From: AP-16 sp036395835
Lineage (GTDB): Bacteria; Pseudomonadota; Alphaproteobacteria; Rhizobiales; Xanthobacteraceae
Direction: 5' to 3'
Assembly: GCA_036395835.1 (NCBI GenBank)
Contig: DASWCW010000010.1
Span: 1 to 23,641 of the forward strand
DNA: 23,641 nt
Part shown: positions 7,399-14,386 of the stretch, piece by piece
How the letters are laid out: every line of letters starts with the position of its first letter
Position numbering within the stretch: the stretch's first letter is position 1
The notes under the pieces: generated by a model
Databases searched by the model: none
What the model saw: the letters and a program-made list of their open reading frames with translations, nothing else
What the model was told of the DNA's origin: nothing
Program-made: the position numbers and the translations under genes

Positions 7399-7638
7399 GG
7401 AAACCCCTCCTATTTCGCAGTCATCGATCCCGAGCGGTAGCCGGCACGGCGGCCCGCGGCTTGAATTATGGACGCCAAAGATTCGGAGGTCAACTTAAAC
7501 GCGTTGTATTGGCGGGCCTCCACCATTTGTTCCGTCTTCCACAGAGGCGGATAGTAGCCGCCGAGACTCACGCTGTTCCGTTCGACGCGAGACGTTTATA
7601 AAAGGCCCGCTTTGCTTGCGGAAGGTAGAGGAAACCAC
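7399..7638. other. Divergent intergenic region between two disrupted genes
   Basis: This 240-bp gap holds the ribosome sites of the two flanking genes, AGGAGG for the protease on the minus strand and AGAGGAAA for the DUF4286 gene on the plus strand. A TTATAAAA at about 7597-7604 could be a -10 for the plus-strand gene, but no matching -35 was found. Nothing else is recognisable. Confidence 0.4.
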
Positions 7639-8293
7639 ATGCCGCTGTCGGGCCAGGCAATGCTCATCACCTTGATGGACGCCGATCCGGCCGAGGAGCG
7701 GGACTTCAATCAATGGTACGACAATGAGCACATCATCGAGCGCGTGAGCATCCCGGGGTTCCTCGAAGCCCGGCGCTACATTGCGGTCGCGGCTGAGCCG
7801 AAATATCTGAATTTCTATACGACCGAGACGCTCGATGTCTTGCGTAGCCCCGCCTATCTGCAGGCGCTGCGCAATCCGACGGCGTGGACGCAGCACCACA
7901 TGCCGAAGTTCCGCAATTTCACCCGCGCGGTCGCGCGCGTGAGCGCGAGCCGAGGCCAGGGCCGCGGCGGCGCGCTCGCGTTCAGCCGGATCCGCCCTTC
8001 CGACGCCGACGCAGCCGCGCTGCGGAAAACCATCACGACGCAACTCGATGCGATGCTCGATCGGGTCACCTCGGTGCATCTCCTGGAATCCAATCCCGAG
8101 CTGTCGAAAGCCGGCCGATGCCTCCGCGCCGGATATCGGCGCGCGCGACTGGTACGTTGTCGTGGAAGGGACGGACGAGAAATCCGTGCGGCAGCTTGGC
8201 GACCAGCGATTCGGACGAAACGCCAAGTTGCCGGGCGCCGAAACGATCTCGTTCGGCAGCTATCGGCTGCTGTGGGATCTGGCGAAGGCCTAG
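7639..8293 (+). pseudogene. DUF4286 (EthD-like alpha/beta barrel) protein, frameshifted
   Basis: From ATG 7639, behind an AGAGGAAACC ribosome site, the frame encodes a family-typical N-terminus with FNQWYDNEHIIERVSIPGF, RRYIAV and FRNFTRAVARV, characteristic of the DUF4286 dimeric alpha/beta-barrel family. After NPELSK the original frame turns into an arginine-rich sequence. The +1 frame beginning at 8111 gives PADASAPDIGARDWYVVVEG and ends naturally with FGSYRLLWDLAKA at the TAG 8291-8293, completing a second barrel half. One extra base in the AAAG at 8107-8110 explains this. The uninterrupted but aberrant reading would end at 8298. The function is unknown. A sequencing error remains possible, but the neighbouring protease gene is disrupted too. 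Confidence 0.75.
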
Positions 8294-8310
8294 CTTGATC
8301 GTTGATTGCT

Positions 8311-8391
8311 GTAGCTCGGATGGAGCGGCGCTCAGCGCCGCGTAATCCGGGAATGCCGCCCCCGGATTACGCTTCGCTCCATCCGGGCTAC
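8311..8391. repeat. Palindromic intergenic repeat, family A copy 2, with nested hairpin
   Basis: The left arm begins GTAGCTCGGATGGAGCG; the right arm ends CGCTCCATCCGGGCTAC, its reverse complement with one mismatch. The inner halves CGTAATCCGGG and CCCGGATTACG also pair. The left arm carries an additional perfect palindrome GCGGCGCT-C-AGCGCCGC (8325-8341) that the right arm lacks, so it looks like a hairpin inserted into one arm. The element lies between the convergent DUF4286 gene and the amidase gene, ending 4 bp from the amidase stop. Confidence 0.75.
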
Positions 8392-8395
8392 CAGC

Positions 8396-9796
8396 TCAAC
8401 TCCCCGGCGGCGTGCGTTCGTGCCAATTCGTCGCGCTCTGATAAGCCCAGCCGATGCGCAGCACCGTTTCCTCGTCATAGCCGCGGCCGATGATCTGCAG
8501 CGAGGTCGGCAGGTTCTTCGCAATTCCGTTCGGCAGCGCGAGCGCGCACAGGTCGAGCAGATTGGCGAATCTCGTGAAATGCGCCGGGGTCTTCGACTGG
8601 TCGACGGAATCCAGCGGAATGGCGGTCGTGGGCGTCGTCGGGCTGAGCAGCGCGTCGAAGGAGGCGAACGCCGCCGCGAATGCGCGCTTGCGCGCTTCGC
8701 GCTCCCGCAGCGCGGTCAGATAAGCGCGCGCGCTCACCTCGCGGCCGGCGCGGATGCGCGGCCGCACGTCCTCGTCGAGCGGCAAGCTTTCGTCGTCCAC
8801 GATGTCGCCGAGGATCGAATAGGCTTCCGCGCCCATGATCCGGCCGTTGAGCGCACCCGCCTCCGCAAAGCCGAGCGGCAATTCGATCGCCGCGATCTCG
8901 GCGCCGAGCCGGGCGAGCACGTCGAGCGATTCCTCGTACGCGGCGAGCACGTCCGCGGCGACGACGCCGCGCTCCGCATCCGGCAGCCGCGCGAGCCGCA
9001 TGCCGCGGATGCCCCGCTTCCAATGATCCGTGAGATCGCCTGGCGGAACGCCGAGCGTGCGGGGATCCAGCGAATCGGGGCCCTGCATCGCGCGATAGAG
9101 CAGCGCGGCATCCTCGACCGAGCGCGCCAGCGGACCCGGCGTGTCGAGCGTGGGGCTGAGCGGCAGAATGCCGTAGGTGCTCACCCGGCCGATCGTGGTC
9201 TTGAGCCCGGTCAGGCCGCAGAACGAGGCGGGAAGCCGCACCGAGCCGCCGGTGTCGGTGCCGATCGCCCAGGGTGCGAGCCGTGCTGCGACCGCGACGC
9301 CGGAGCCGCTGCTCGAGCCGCCCGGCGTGCGTGGCACCTGCGGGTCCCACGGGTTCCACGGCGTTCCCATGCGCTGGTTGGTGCCCCAGCCGCCGTACGC
9401 GAATTCGACGGTGTGGGTCTTGCCGAGCACGATCATGCCCTGCGCGATCAGCCGGCGGGCAAGGGTCGCGGTGCGCTCGGCGCGCCGGTCGCGCCAGATC
9501 GACGTGCCGCCGGTGACGATCCTGCCCTCGATCTCGATCAGATCCTTGAGCGCGATCGGCACGCCGTGCAGCGGCCCGACCGCGTGGCCCGACCGGATCG
9601 CCTTGTCGACCGCCTCGGCCGCAAGCCGCGCCTCGTCGGCATAGACTTCGACGAAGGCGTGAAGCTTGGAGTCCTGCGCGGCGATCCGGTCGAGGAACGC
9701 GGCCACGACATCGACCGGCGAAAGCCGCTTGGCGGCGATCGCTTGCGCGAGCTTGTGCGCGGGGAGCGATGTGGGATCGGTCGTGACAGTGTGCAT
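8396..9796 (-). CDS. Amidase-signature family amidase
   Basis: The 466-residue protein has the complete Ser-cisSer-Lys triad of the amidase signature family. Lys84 lies in IALKDLIEIEG, Ser161 in TPGGSSSGSG, and the nucleophile Ser185 in GTDTGGSVRLPASFCGLTGLK. The 24-residue spacing between the two serines matches known members. It hydrolyses an amide to an acid and ammonia; the substrate is unknown, and absence of gatB/gatC nearby argues against a GatA role. The start at 9796 (MHTVTTDPTS) was chosen because upstream sequence in the longer open frame is not family-like. No strong ribosome site is visible. The gene is intact, in contrast with its two disrupted neighbours. Confidence 0.92.
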   Translation of the reverse strand: MHTVTTDPTSLPAHKLAQAIAAKRLSPVDVVAAFLDRIAAQDSKLHAFVEVYADEARLAAEAVDKAIRSGHAVGPLHGVPIALKDLIEIEGRIVTGGTSIWRDRRAERTATLARRLIAQGMIVLGKTHTVEFAYGGWGTNQRMGTPWNPWDPQVPRTPGGSSSGSGVAVAARLAPWAIGTDTGGSVRLPASFCGLTGLKTTIGRVSTYGILPLSPTLDTPGPLARSVEDAALLYRAMQGPDSLDPRTLGVPPGDLTDHWKRGIRGMRLARLPDAERGVVAADVLAAYEESLDVLARLGAEIAAIELPLGFAEAGALNGRIMGAEAYSILGDIVDDESLPLDEDVRPRIRAGREVSARAYLTALREREARKRAFAAAFASFDALLSPTTPTTAIPLDSVDQSKTPAHFTRFANLLDLCALALPNGIAKNLPTSLQIIGRGYDEETVLRIGWAYQSATNWHERTPPGS

Positions 9797-9947
9797 AGGG
9801 GGATTCCGCAGTTCTCGTTTCCGGCATGTTTGCCACACCACCGATGTAGCATGACGCAGGTGAGGCATTCTCCACCTCTCCCCAGTCGGTAGTGTCTCAG
9901 TTTGAAGTTCTGCCCCCGACCCATTTCGAACCTGGCGAAGGTCCGCC
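9797..9947. other. Intergenic gap upstream of the amidase gene
   Basis: This 151-bp gap lies between the amidase start and the stop of a small membrane-protein gene, all on the minus strand. No hairpin, operator or clear promoter could be supported. The stretch around 9890-9920 reads unlike coding sequence and could be the remnant of an insertion-sequence end, but I cannot assign it to a family. Confidence 0.3.
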
Positions 9948-10337
9948 TCAGCCGACGGATTTGTTGACACCCAAGGCGATCAGTATGAGCGCAGCGGCCA
10001 TGAGCATCCAGCCGGGATGACGACCGCGCGTTGCCCAAAGGTTGCCGATCGCGCCATACAAGTAGGAGGCGCCAACGAATAGGCCAGTTGCGAGCCTTGC
10101 GTCGTGCCCGAAGCCGATTGCAGCGGCGATCAAGGCGAGACCGCCGAGGAACCAGCTGACCGTACTGAAATGCAAGAGCCCCGGCACGAGCCTCTTGATT
10201 GAACCGGCCATCCGCTTGTCCGCGAGAAGCTCCGCAATCGGCCTGACCATGTTTCGTTGGATGAGGTAGCCGTGACCCAGCGCTACGGCGCCTCCAATGA
10301 CCCCAGCCATTCCCAAGGCAGCGTCTTGCCAATTCAT
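9948..10337 (-). CDS. Small four-helix membrane protein of unknown function
   Basis: The 129-residue protein starts 7 bp after the gpmA stop and ends at 9948. Hydrophobic segments are seen at about residues 6-27 (LGMAGVIGGAVALGHGYL), 58-77 (TVSWFLGGLALIAAAIGFG), 82-100 and 110-124 (MLMAAALILIALGV), with a short basic C-terminal end. This predicts four transmembrane helices. I do not recognise the family. The close spacing suggests co-transcription with gpmA, though no Shine-Dalgarno is seen in the gap, so re-initiation after gpmA is likely. No functional link to glycolysis can be claimed. Confidence 0.7.
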   Translation of the reverse strand: MNWQDAALGMAGVIGGAVALGHGYLIQRNMVRPIAELLADKRMAGSIKRLVPGLLHFSTVSWFLGGLALIAAAIGFGHDARLATGLFVGASYLYGAIGNLWATRGRHPGWMLMAAALILIALGVNKSVG

Positions 10338-10344
10338 GACTAGT

Positions 10345-10968
10345 TCACGCGGCGAGATCGCGCTTCTCCGCGACGGTGGAATCCGCGTTGAGCCGGTAGA
10401 CCATCGGCACGCCGGTATCGAGATTGAGCTTCGGGATCGATTCGGTCGTGTGGCGGTCGAGCACCATGACGAGCGCGCGCAGCGAATTGCCGTGGGCGGA
10501 GACGAGCACGCGATTGCCCTGCAGCACTCGCGGCAGGATCTCCTGGATGTAGTAGGGCAGCACGCGCGCGGCGGTGTCGCGCAAGCTCTCGCCGCCCGGC
10601 GGCGCCACGTCATAGGAACGGCGCCAGATGTGCACCTGCTCCTCGCCCCAGCGTTTCCTGGCGTCGTCCTTGTTCAGCCCAACGAGATCGCCATAGTCGC
10701 GCTCGTTCAGCGCCTGGTCCTTGAGCACCGGAATGCCGCGCTGACCGAGCTCGTCGAGCATGATGTCGAGGGTGCGCTGCGCGCGCAGGAGCGCCGACGT
10801 GAAGGCGATGTCGAAACGCAATCCCTGCGCCTTGAGCTTGCGGCCGGCGGTACGCGCTTCGGCGATTCCCTGCTCGCTCAAGTCGACGTCGCGCCAGCCG
10901 GTGAACAGGTTCTTGAGATTCCATTCGCTCTGGCCATGGCGCACCAGCACGAGAAGACGATCGGGCAT
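10345..10968 (-). CDS. gpmA: 2,3-bisphosphoglycerate-dependent phosphoglycerate mutase
   Basis: The 207-residue enzyme interconverts 3- and 2-phosphoglycerate in glycolysis and gluconeogenesis. The phosphohistidine motif RHGQSEWN places the acceptor at His11, Glu89 lies in NERDYGDLVG, GGES is at 125-128, and the second catalytic histidine is His159 in SAHGNSLRALV. It is shorter than the roughly 250-residue E. coli enzyme, as is usual in Hyphomicrobiales. A GAGGACCCTC ribosome site precedes the ATG. It follows dapB by 22 bp on the same strand, a conserved pairing in this group, and is probably co-transcribed with it. Confidence 0.96.
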   Translation of the reverse strand: MPDRLLVLVRHGQSEWNLKNLFTGWRDVDLSEQGIAEARTAGRKLKAQGLRFDIAFTSALLRAQRTLDIMLDELGQRGIPVLKDQALNERDYGDLVGLNKDDARKRWGEEQVHIWRRSYDVAPPGGESLRDTAARVLPYYIQEILPRVLQGNRVLVSAHGNSLRALVMVLDRHTTESIPKLNLDTGVPMVYRLNADSTVAEKRDLAA

Positions 10969-10990
10969 GAGGGTCCTCGAATTTAAGGGC

Positions 10991-11803
10991 TCAGAAGTTC
11001 TGCAGGCCTAGCACATCGGCCATGGAATAGAGCCCGGGCGGCTTGCCGCGGGCCCACAGCGCCGCCTTGACCGCGCTCCGCGCGTAGATGCCGCGATCCT
11101 CGGCGCGGTGCACGAGCTCGATGCGCTCGCCCGCCGCCGCAAAGATCACGCTGTGATCGCCGACCACGCTGCCGCCGCGTAGCGACGCAAAGCCGATGTC
11201 GCCCCTCTTTCGCGCGCCGGTGATGCCGTCGCGCGCCGCGATCCTGCGCTTCGAAAGCTCGACGCCCCTGCCCTCCGCGGCGGCGGCGCCGAGCAGCAGC
11301 GCGGTGCCGGACGGCGCATCGACCTTCTTGTTGTGATGCATCTCGAGAATCTCGATGTCGAACTCCTCGTCGAGCGTCGCCGCGACGCGCCTGACCAGCG
11401 CCGCCATCAGGTTGACGCCGAGGCTCATGTTCGGCGAGCGGACGATGACGGCCCTGCGGCCGAATGCCTTGAGCTTCGCCTCATCCTCGGCGGAAAGGCC
11501 GGTCGTGCCGGCGACATGAATTTTCCCGGCCTCGGCGCACAGCGCAGCGAATTGGAGCGTCGCCACGGGCGCGGTGAAATCCAGAATGCCGTCGGCATTG
11601 GCAAGCAGCGGCTTTACATCGGGGACGAGCGGAATGTTGTTTGCGGATATTCCGGCGAGCAAGCCGGAATCCTGGCCGACCAACGTAGCTTGCTGCTCGA
11701 CCGCACCCGCGAGCGCGACGGCTTCGGTTTCCGCAATGGTCTTGACCAGCGTGCGGCCCATCCGCCCGCCGGCCCCGACCACGATCAGCCGCATCTCCGG
11801 CAT
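10991..11803 (-). CDS. dapB: 4-hydroxy-tetrahydrodipicolinate reductase
   Basis: The 270-residue enzyme reduces the dihydrodipicolinate precursor with NAD(P)H in the diaminopimelate/lysine pathway, supplying cell-wall and protein synthesis. The nucleotide-binding motif VVGAGGRMGRTLV lies at residues 8-20, GTTGLS near 99-104, and the catalytic EMHHNKKVDAPSGTA has His156 and Lys160 with the expected four-residue spacing. The start at 11803 has GGAG upstream; Met4 is a possible alternative. It follows the DUF1330 gene by about 70 bp and precedes gpmA, all on the minus strand. Confidence 0.97.
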   Translation of the reverse strand: MPEMRLIVVGAGGRMGRTLVKTIAETEAVALAGAVEQQATLVGQDSGLLAGISANNIPLVPDVKPLLANADGILDFTAPVATLQFAALCAEAGKIHVAGTTGLSAEDEAKLKAFGRRAVIVRSPNMSLGVNLMAALVRRVAATLDEEFDIEILEMHHNKKVDAPSGTALLLGAAAAEGRGVELSKRRIAARDGITGARKRGDIGFASLRGGSVVGDHSVIFAAAGERIELVHRAEDRGIYARSAVKAALWARGKPPGLYSMADVLGLQNF

Positions 11804-11875
11804 TCCGGCTCTCCGAGAGTCGTGCCCGTATAGCGGGCCGCAAGCTCCGCTGCAAAGGCGCGCGGGCGCGCCCGA

Positions 11876-12187
11876 TCAGGAATCCGCCGGCTGCGGGCCG
11901 TCGTAGCCCTCGATCACGATGATGTCGGCGTCCGCATGGCCCTTTCGCAGCGCCATCGCCCGCTGATATTCCGGCGAGCGGTAGCAGGCCAGCGCGGTCG
12001 TGTAATCCTTGAACTCGATGACGACGTTGCGCGATCGGCTCGCGCCTTCCATCGTCTCGGATTTTCCGGCGCGCACCAGAAACCGCGCGCCGTATTTCCG
12101 GAACGGCTCGGCGTTCGCCGCCACATAGGCCTTGTAGCCGTCCGGGTTGGTGACATCGACGCGTCCGATCCAATATCCCTTGGCCAT
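11876..12187 (-). CDS. DUF1330 family protein
   Basis: The 103-residue protein has the DUF1330 pattern: GYWIGRVDVTNPDGYKAYV at the N-terminus, a central FLVRAG, RNVVIEFKDYTTALACYRSPEYQ, and a terminal IIVIEGYDG. These are small ferredoxin-like alpha/beta-barrel proteins of unknown function. The start at 12187 has a strong GGGAGGAG ribosome site; a longer open frame upstream lies in the palindromic repeat and is not coding. It sits between pyrF and dapB on the same strand, but the repeat separates it from pyrF, so it may have its own promoter. Confidence 0.88.
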   Translation of the reverse strand: MAKGYWIGRVDVTNPDGYKAYVAANAEPFRKYGARFLVRAGKSETMEGASRSRNVVIEFKDYTTALACYRSPEYQRAMALRKGHADADIIVIEGYDGPQPADS

Positions 12188-12209
12188 GCCGTTCTCCTCC
12201 CTCTCATAC

Positions 12210-12356
12210 GGTGTTGTCACCCGCGAATGCGGGTGACCCAGTATCCACCTGCCTCGAAACGACGCTCGGACATCTCTAATGCCGGAGATTACTGGGTCGC
12301 CCGGACACGGGATCCCCATCGCGAGCGCGATGGGATCCCGGCCGGGCGATGACACC
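12210..12356. repeat. Compound palindromic repeat (family B) between pyrF and the DUF1330 gene
   Basis: The ends are inverted copies: GGTGTTGTCACCC at 12210 and GGGCGATGACACC ending at 12356. Further in, GACCCAGTA on the left pairs with TACTGGGTC (12290-12298) on the right. The right arm carries an additional near-perfect hairpin around 12319-12349 (GGGATCCCCATCGCG with CGCGATGGGATCCC) not present on the left. GTCATC...GGATCCAGTA-type elements of this kind are common in Bradyrhizobium-like genomes. It lies in the transcript between pyrF and the DUF1330 gene. Confidence 0.72.
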
Positions 12357-12376
12357 GCAAAGTTCGTCGCCCGCTT

Positions 12377-13075
12377 TCATTTCCTTTGCGCCGCCGCGAT
12401 CTCGGCAACGATCGCCTCGATCGCAACATTCGGATCGCTCGCCTGCAGGATCGGCCGGCCGACCACGAGATAATCGGCACCTGCCGCAATGGCGCGCGCC
12501 GGGGTCAGCGCCCGTTTCTGGTCGGCCGCGGCGATTCCTTGCGGCCGGATGCCGGGCGTCACCAGCAGCATCGCCGGACCGCCTGCCAAGCGCAGCGCCG
12601 CAGCTTCGCGCGGCGAGCATACCAGGCCGTCGACGCCCGTCGCGCGCGCCTGCGCGGCGCGTTTTGCCGCCAGCGCATCGACCCCGAGCGCATAGCCCGC
12701 CTCGGCCAGATCGCCGTCGTCGTAGGAGGTCAGCACGGTCACGGCGAGCAGTTTCAGATCGGAGCCGGCTTTCGCCTCGACCGCCGCCCGCATGGTCTGC
12801 GGGTAGGCGTGGATCGTGAGGAAGTGCACGCCCGTGTGCGCCGCATTGGCGACGCCGCGCGCAATCGTGTTGCCGATATCGTGGAGCTTCATGTCGAGAA
12901 AGACCTGCTTGCCGGCGTGGGCGAGCGCGCTTGCGAGCGGCAGCCCCCCCGCGAACGCCAGCTGATAGCCGATCTTGTAGAACGTCACCGCGTCGCCCAG
13001 CCGCTCGACGAGCGCTTCCGCGTCGCGGACGTTGTCGAGGTCGAGCGCCACGATCAGCTTCTCGCGCGCCTGCAT
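12377..13075 (-). CDS. pyrF: Orotidine 5'-phosphate decarboxylase
   Basis: The 232-residue TIM-barrel enzyme converts OMP to UMP, the last step of de novo pyrimidine synthesis. The catalytic Lys-Asp-Lys-Asp set is visible as Lys34 in FYKIG and Asp61, Lys63 and Asp66 in FLDMKLHDIGNT. The C-terminal phosphate-binding VTPGIRP and GADYLVVGRPI are present, and the length is typical. A GGGAGG site precedes ATG 13075, defining the start inside a longer artefactual open frame. It follows the FMN reductase gene by 11 bp and is probably co-transcribed with it. Confidence 0.97.
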   Translation of the reverse strand: MQAREKLIVALDLDNVRDAEALVERLGDAVTFYKIGYQLAFAGGLPLASALAHAGKQVFLDMKLHDIGNTIARGVANAAHTGVHFLTIHAYPQTMRAAVEAKAGSDLKLLAVTVLTSYDDGDLAEAGYALGVDALAAKRAAQARATGVDGLVCSPREAAALRLAGGPAMLLVTPGIRPQGIAAADQKRALTPARAIAAGADYLVVGRPILQASDPNVAIEAIVAEIAAAQRK

Positions 13076-13086
13076 GCCGCCTCCCC

Positions 13087-13665
13087 TCACGCCAACCGCC
13101 GCGCCATGTCGACGAGCCGCGCGACCACCCGCCTCAGCAGCGCGGCCATCGCCTCGTCCTTGAACTCGTCCATGTCGTCGAACGCCTGGGCCGCGCCCCT
13201 CACCGCGATCTGCTCCGGGAGGACGAGCGCCCCGCAGCCGAGCTCGAGCACGTGGCGCAAGGCGAGGAGCGAGCGCATGCCGCCATAGGTGCCGTTCGAG
13301 GCCGCGCCGAGCGCAAAGATGCGGTCCTTGAAGGCGGCAAGCGGCGGTTCCTTGCCCTCGCGAACCCGAGTGATCCAATCGATCGCGTTCTTGAGCAGCG
13401 GGGTGAGCGAAGCATTGTATTCCGGGCTGGCGATGAAGATGCCGTGATGGGCGCAAAACGCGCGCTTGAGCTTCAGTGCGGATTCCGGCGGTCCGGATCG
13501 CGCTTCGAGATCGCCATCGTACATCGGCAGCGGATAATCGATGAGCGAGATCAGGCTGACATCGGCTTCCGCCCGCGTCAGCTCCTTGGCGGCGAGCGCC
13601 GCGAGCCGCGCATTGAACGAGCCGGTGCGGATCGAGCCGGCGAACACCAGAACTTTGGGCGGCAT
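13087..13665 (-). CDS. NAD(P)H-dependent FMN reductase, flavodoxin fold
   Basis: The 192-residue protein has the FMN phosphate-binding loop GSIRTGSFN at residues 10-18, SPEYNASLTPLLKNAIDW in the middle, and GAASNGTYGGMRSLLALRHVL, all typical of the NADPH-dependent FMN reductase family (ChrR/azoreductase/ArsH-like group). It probably reduces flavin, quinones or similar acceptors in the cytoplasm. The exact substrate cannot be read. It lies between the phospholipid methyltransferase gene and pyrF on the same strand, with 11 bp to pyrF. Confidence 0.9.
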   Translation of the reverse strand: MPPKVLVFAGSIRTGSFNARLAALAAKELTRAEADVSLISLIDYPLPMYDGDLEARSGPPESALKLKRAFCAHHGIFIASPEYNASLTPLLKNAIDWITRVREGKEPPLAAFKDRIFALGAASNGTYGGMRSLLALRHVLELGCGALVLPEQIAVRGAAQAFDDMDEFKDEAMAALLRRVVARLVDMARRLA

Positions 13666-13701
13666 TAATCGGCTCGACGCGGGTGCTCGCCAAGCCGGCG
13701 A

Positions 13702-14349
13702 TCAGCCCTTGCGGTAGACCCAGACGCGGGCGGGCGGCAGGTTCATCCAGATCCGCTCGGAAGCCTCGGCGTGCACGCCGGACGCCGCCTTGGGGATCGG
13801 CGGCACGACCGCATAGGTGAATTGCACGAAAGGCGCCGCCGGACGCAGCAGCGAGAGCGACTCGCGCAGCAATCTGAGCCGCGTGCGCAACGGCTTGTTG
13901 AACAACGGCAGGCCCGAGACGACCGCGGCGAGCGGCTGGCGAAGCAATCCGGCGAGCATCTCGCGAAGCCGATAGGCATCGCCCTGCAGCACGGTCGCGG
14001 TCGGAAAGCGCACGCGCAACAGCGCGCAGAAGCGCGGATTGAACTCGACCAGAATGAGCCGCGCCGGATCGATCCCATGCTCGACCAGCGCCTCGGTCAC
14101 CGGCCCGGTTCCGGGCCCCAGCTCGACCACCGGGCCGGGAAGCTTCGGCTCGACGTAGCGCGCCATCGTGCGGGCCAGGATTCGGCCCGACGGCGTCACG
14201 GCGCCGGTCGCGAGCGGACGCTCGATCAAAGAGCGGATGAAATGAACTTCGTCGTCGAGGCGAAGCGGTTTCCGTGCGGCGATCCGGAGCGGCTGAGGGC
14301 GCATGACCATCGAACGCAGGACGGCGGGACCCGTTCGTTTCACGGGCAT
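13702..14349 (-). CDS. Phospholipid N-methyltransferase, PmtA-like
   Basis: The 215-residue SAM-dependent methyltransferase has VVELGPGTGPVTEALV (motif I, residues 74-89), the acidic LILVEFNP after it (Glu102), the VVSGLPLFN post-motif, and a C-terminal FVQFTYAVVPPIP...WMNLPPARVWVYRK resembling the Sinorhizobium-type phosphatidylethanolamine N-methyltransferase. Such enzymes methylate phosphatidylethanolamine toward phosphatidylcholine at the inner membrane face. The extent of methylation by this copy is unknown, and a related rRNA adenine methyltransferase-like role cannot be excluded, so no symbol is given. The start at 14349 lacks a clear ribosome site; Met14 or Met16 are alternatives. It follows dnaJ by 37 bp. 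Confidence 0.78.
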   Translation of the reverse strand: MPVKRTGPAVLRSMVMRPQPLRIAARKPLRLDDEVHFIRSLIERPLATGAVTPSGRILARTMARYVEPKLPGPVVELGPGTGPVTEALVEHGIDPARLILVEFNPRFCALLRVRFPTATVLQGDAYRLREMLAGLLRQPLAAVVSGLPLFNKPLRTRLRLLRESLSLLRPAAPFVQFTYAVVPPIPKAASGVHAEASERIWMNLPPARVWVYRKG

Positions 14350-14386
14350 CGATCACGGGTAAATCGGGTTCGCCCGAGGGTCAAGT

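Noticed and set aside
8420..9892. Long plus-strand open frame opposite the amidase gene
   Set aside because: The minus-strand frame has the full amidase triad; the antisense frame is compositionally biased and lacks family features.
9880..9930. Possible insertion-sequence end upstream of the amidase gene
   Set aside because: No matching inverted end, target duplication or transposase fragment was found in the window.
12188..12355. Upstream extension of the DUF1330 protein
   Set aside because: The extension is translated palindromic repeat; the strong GGGAGGAG site and family start are at 12187.
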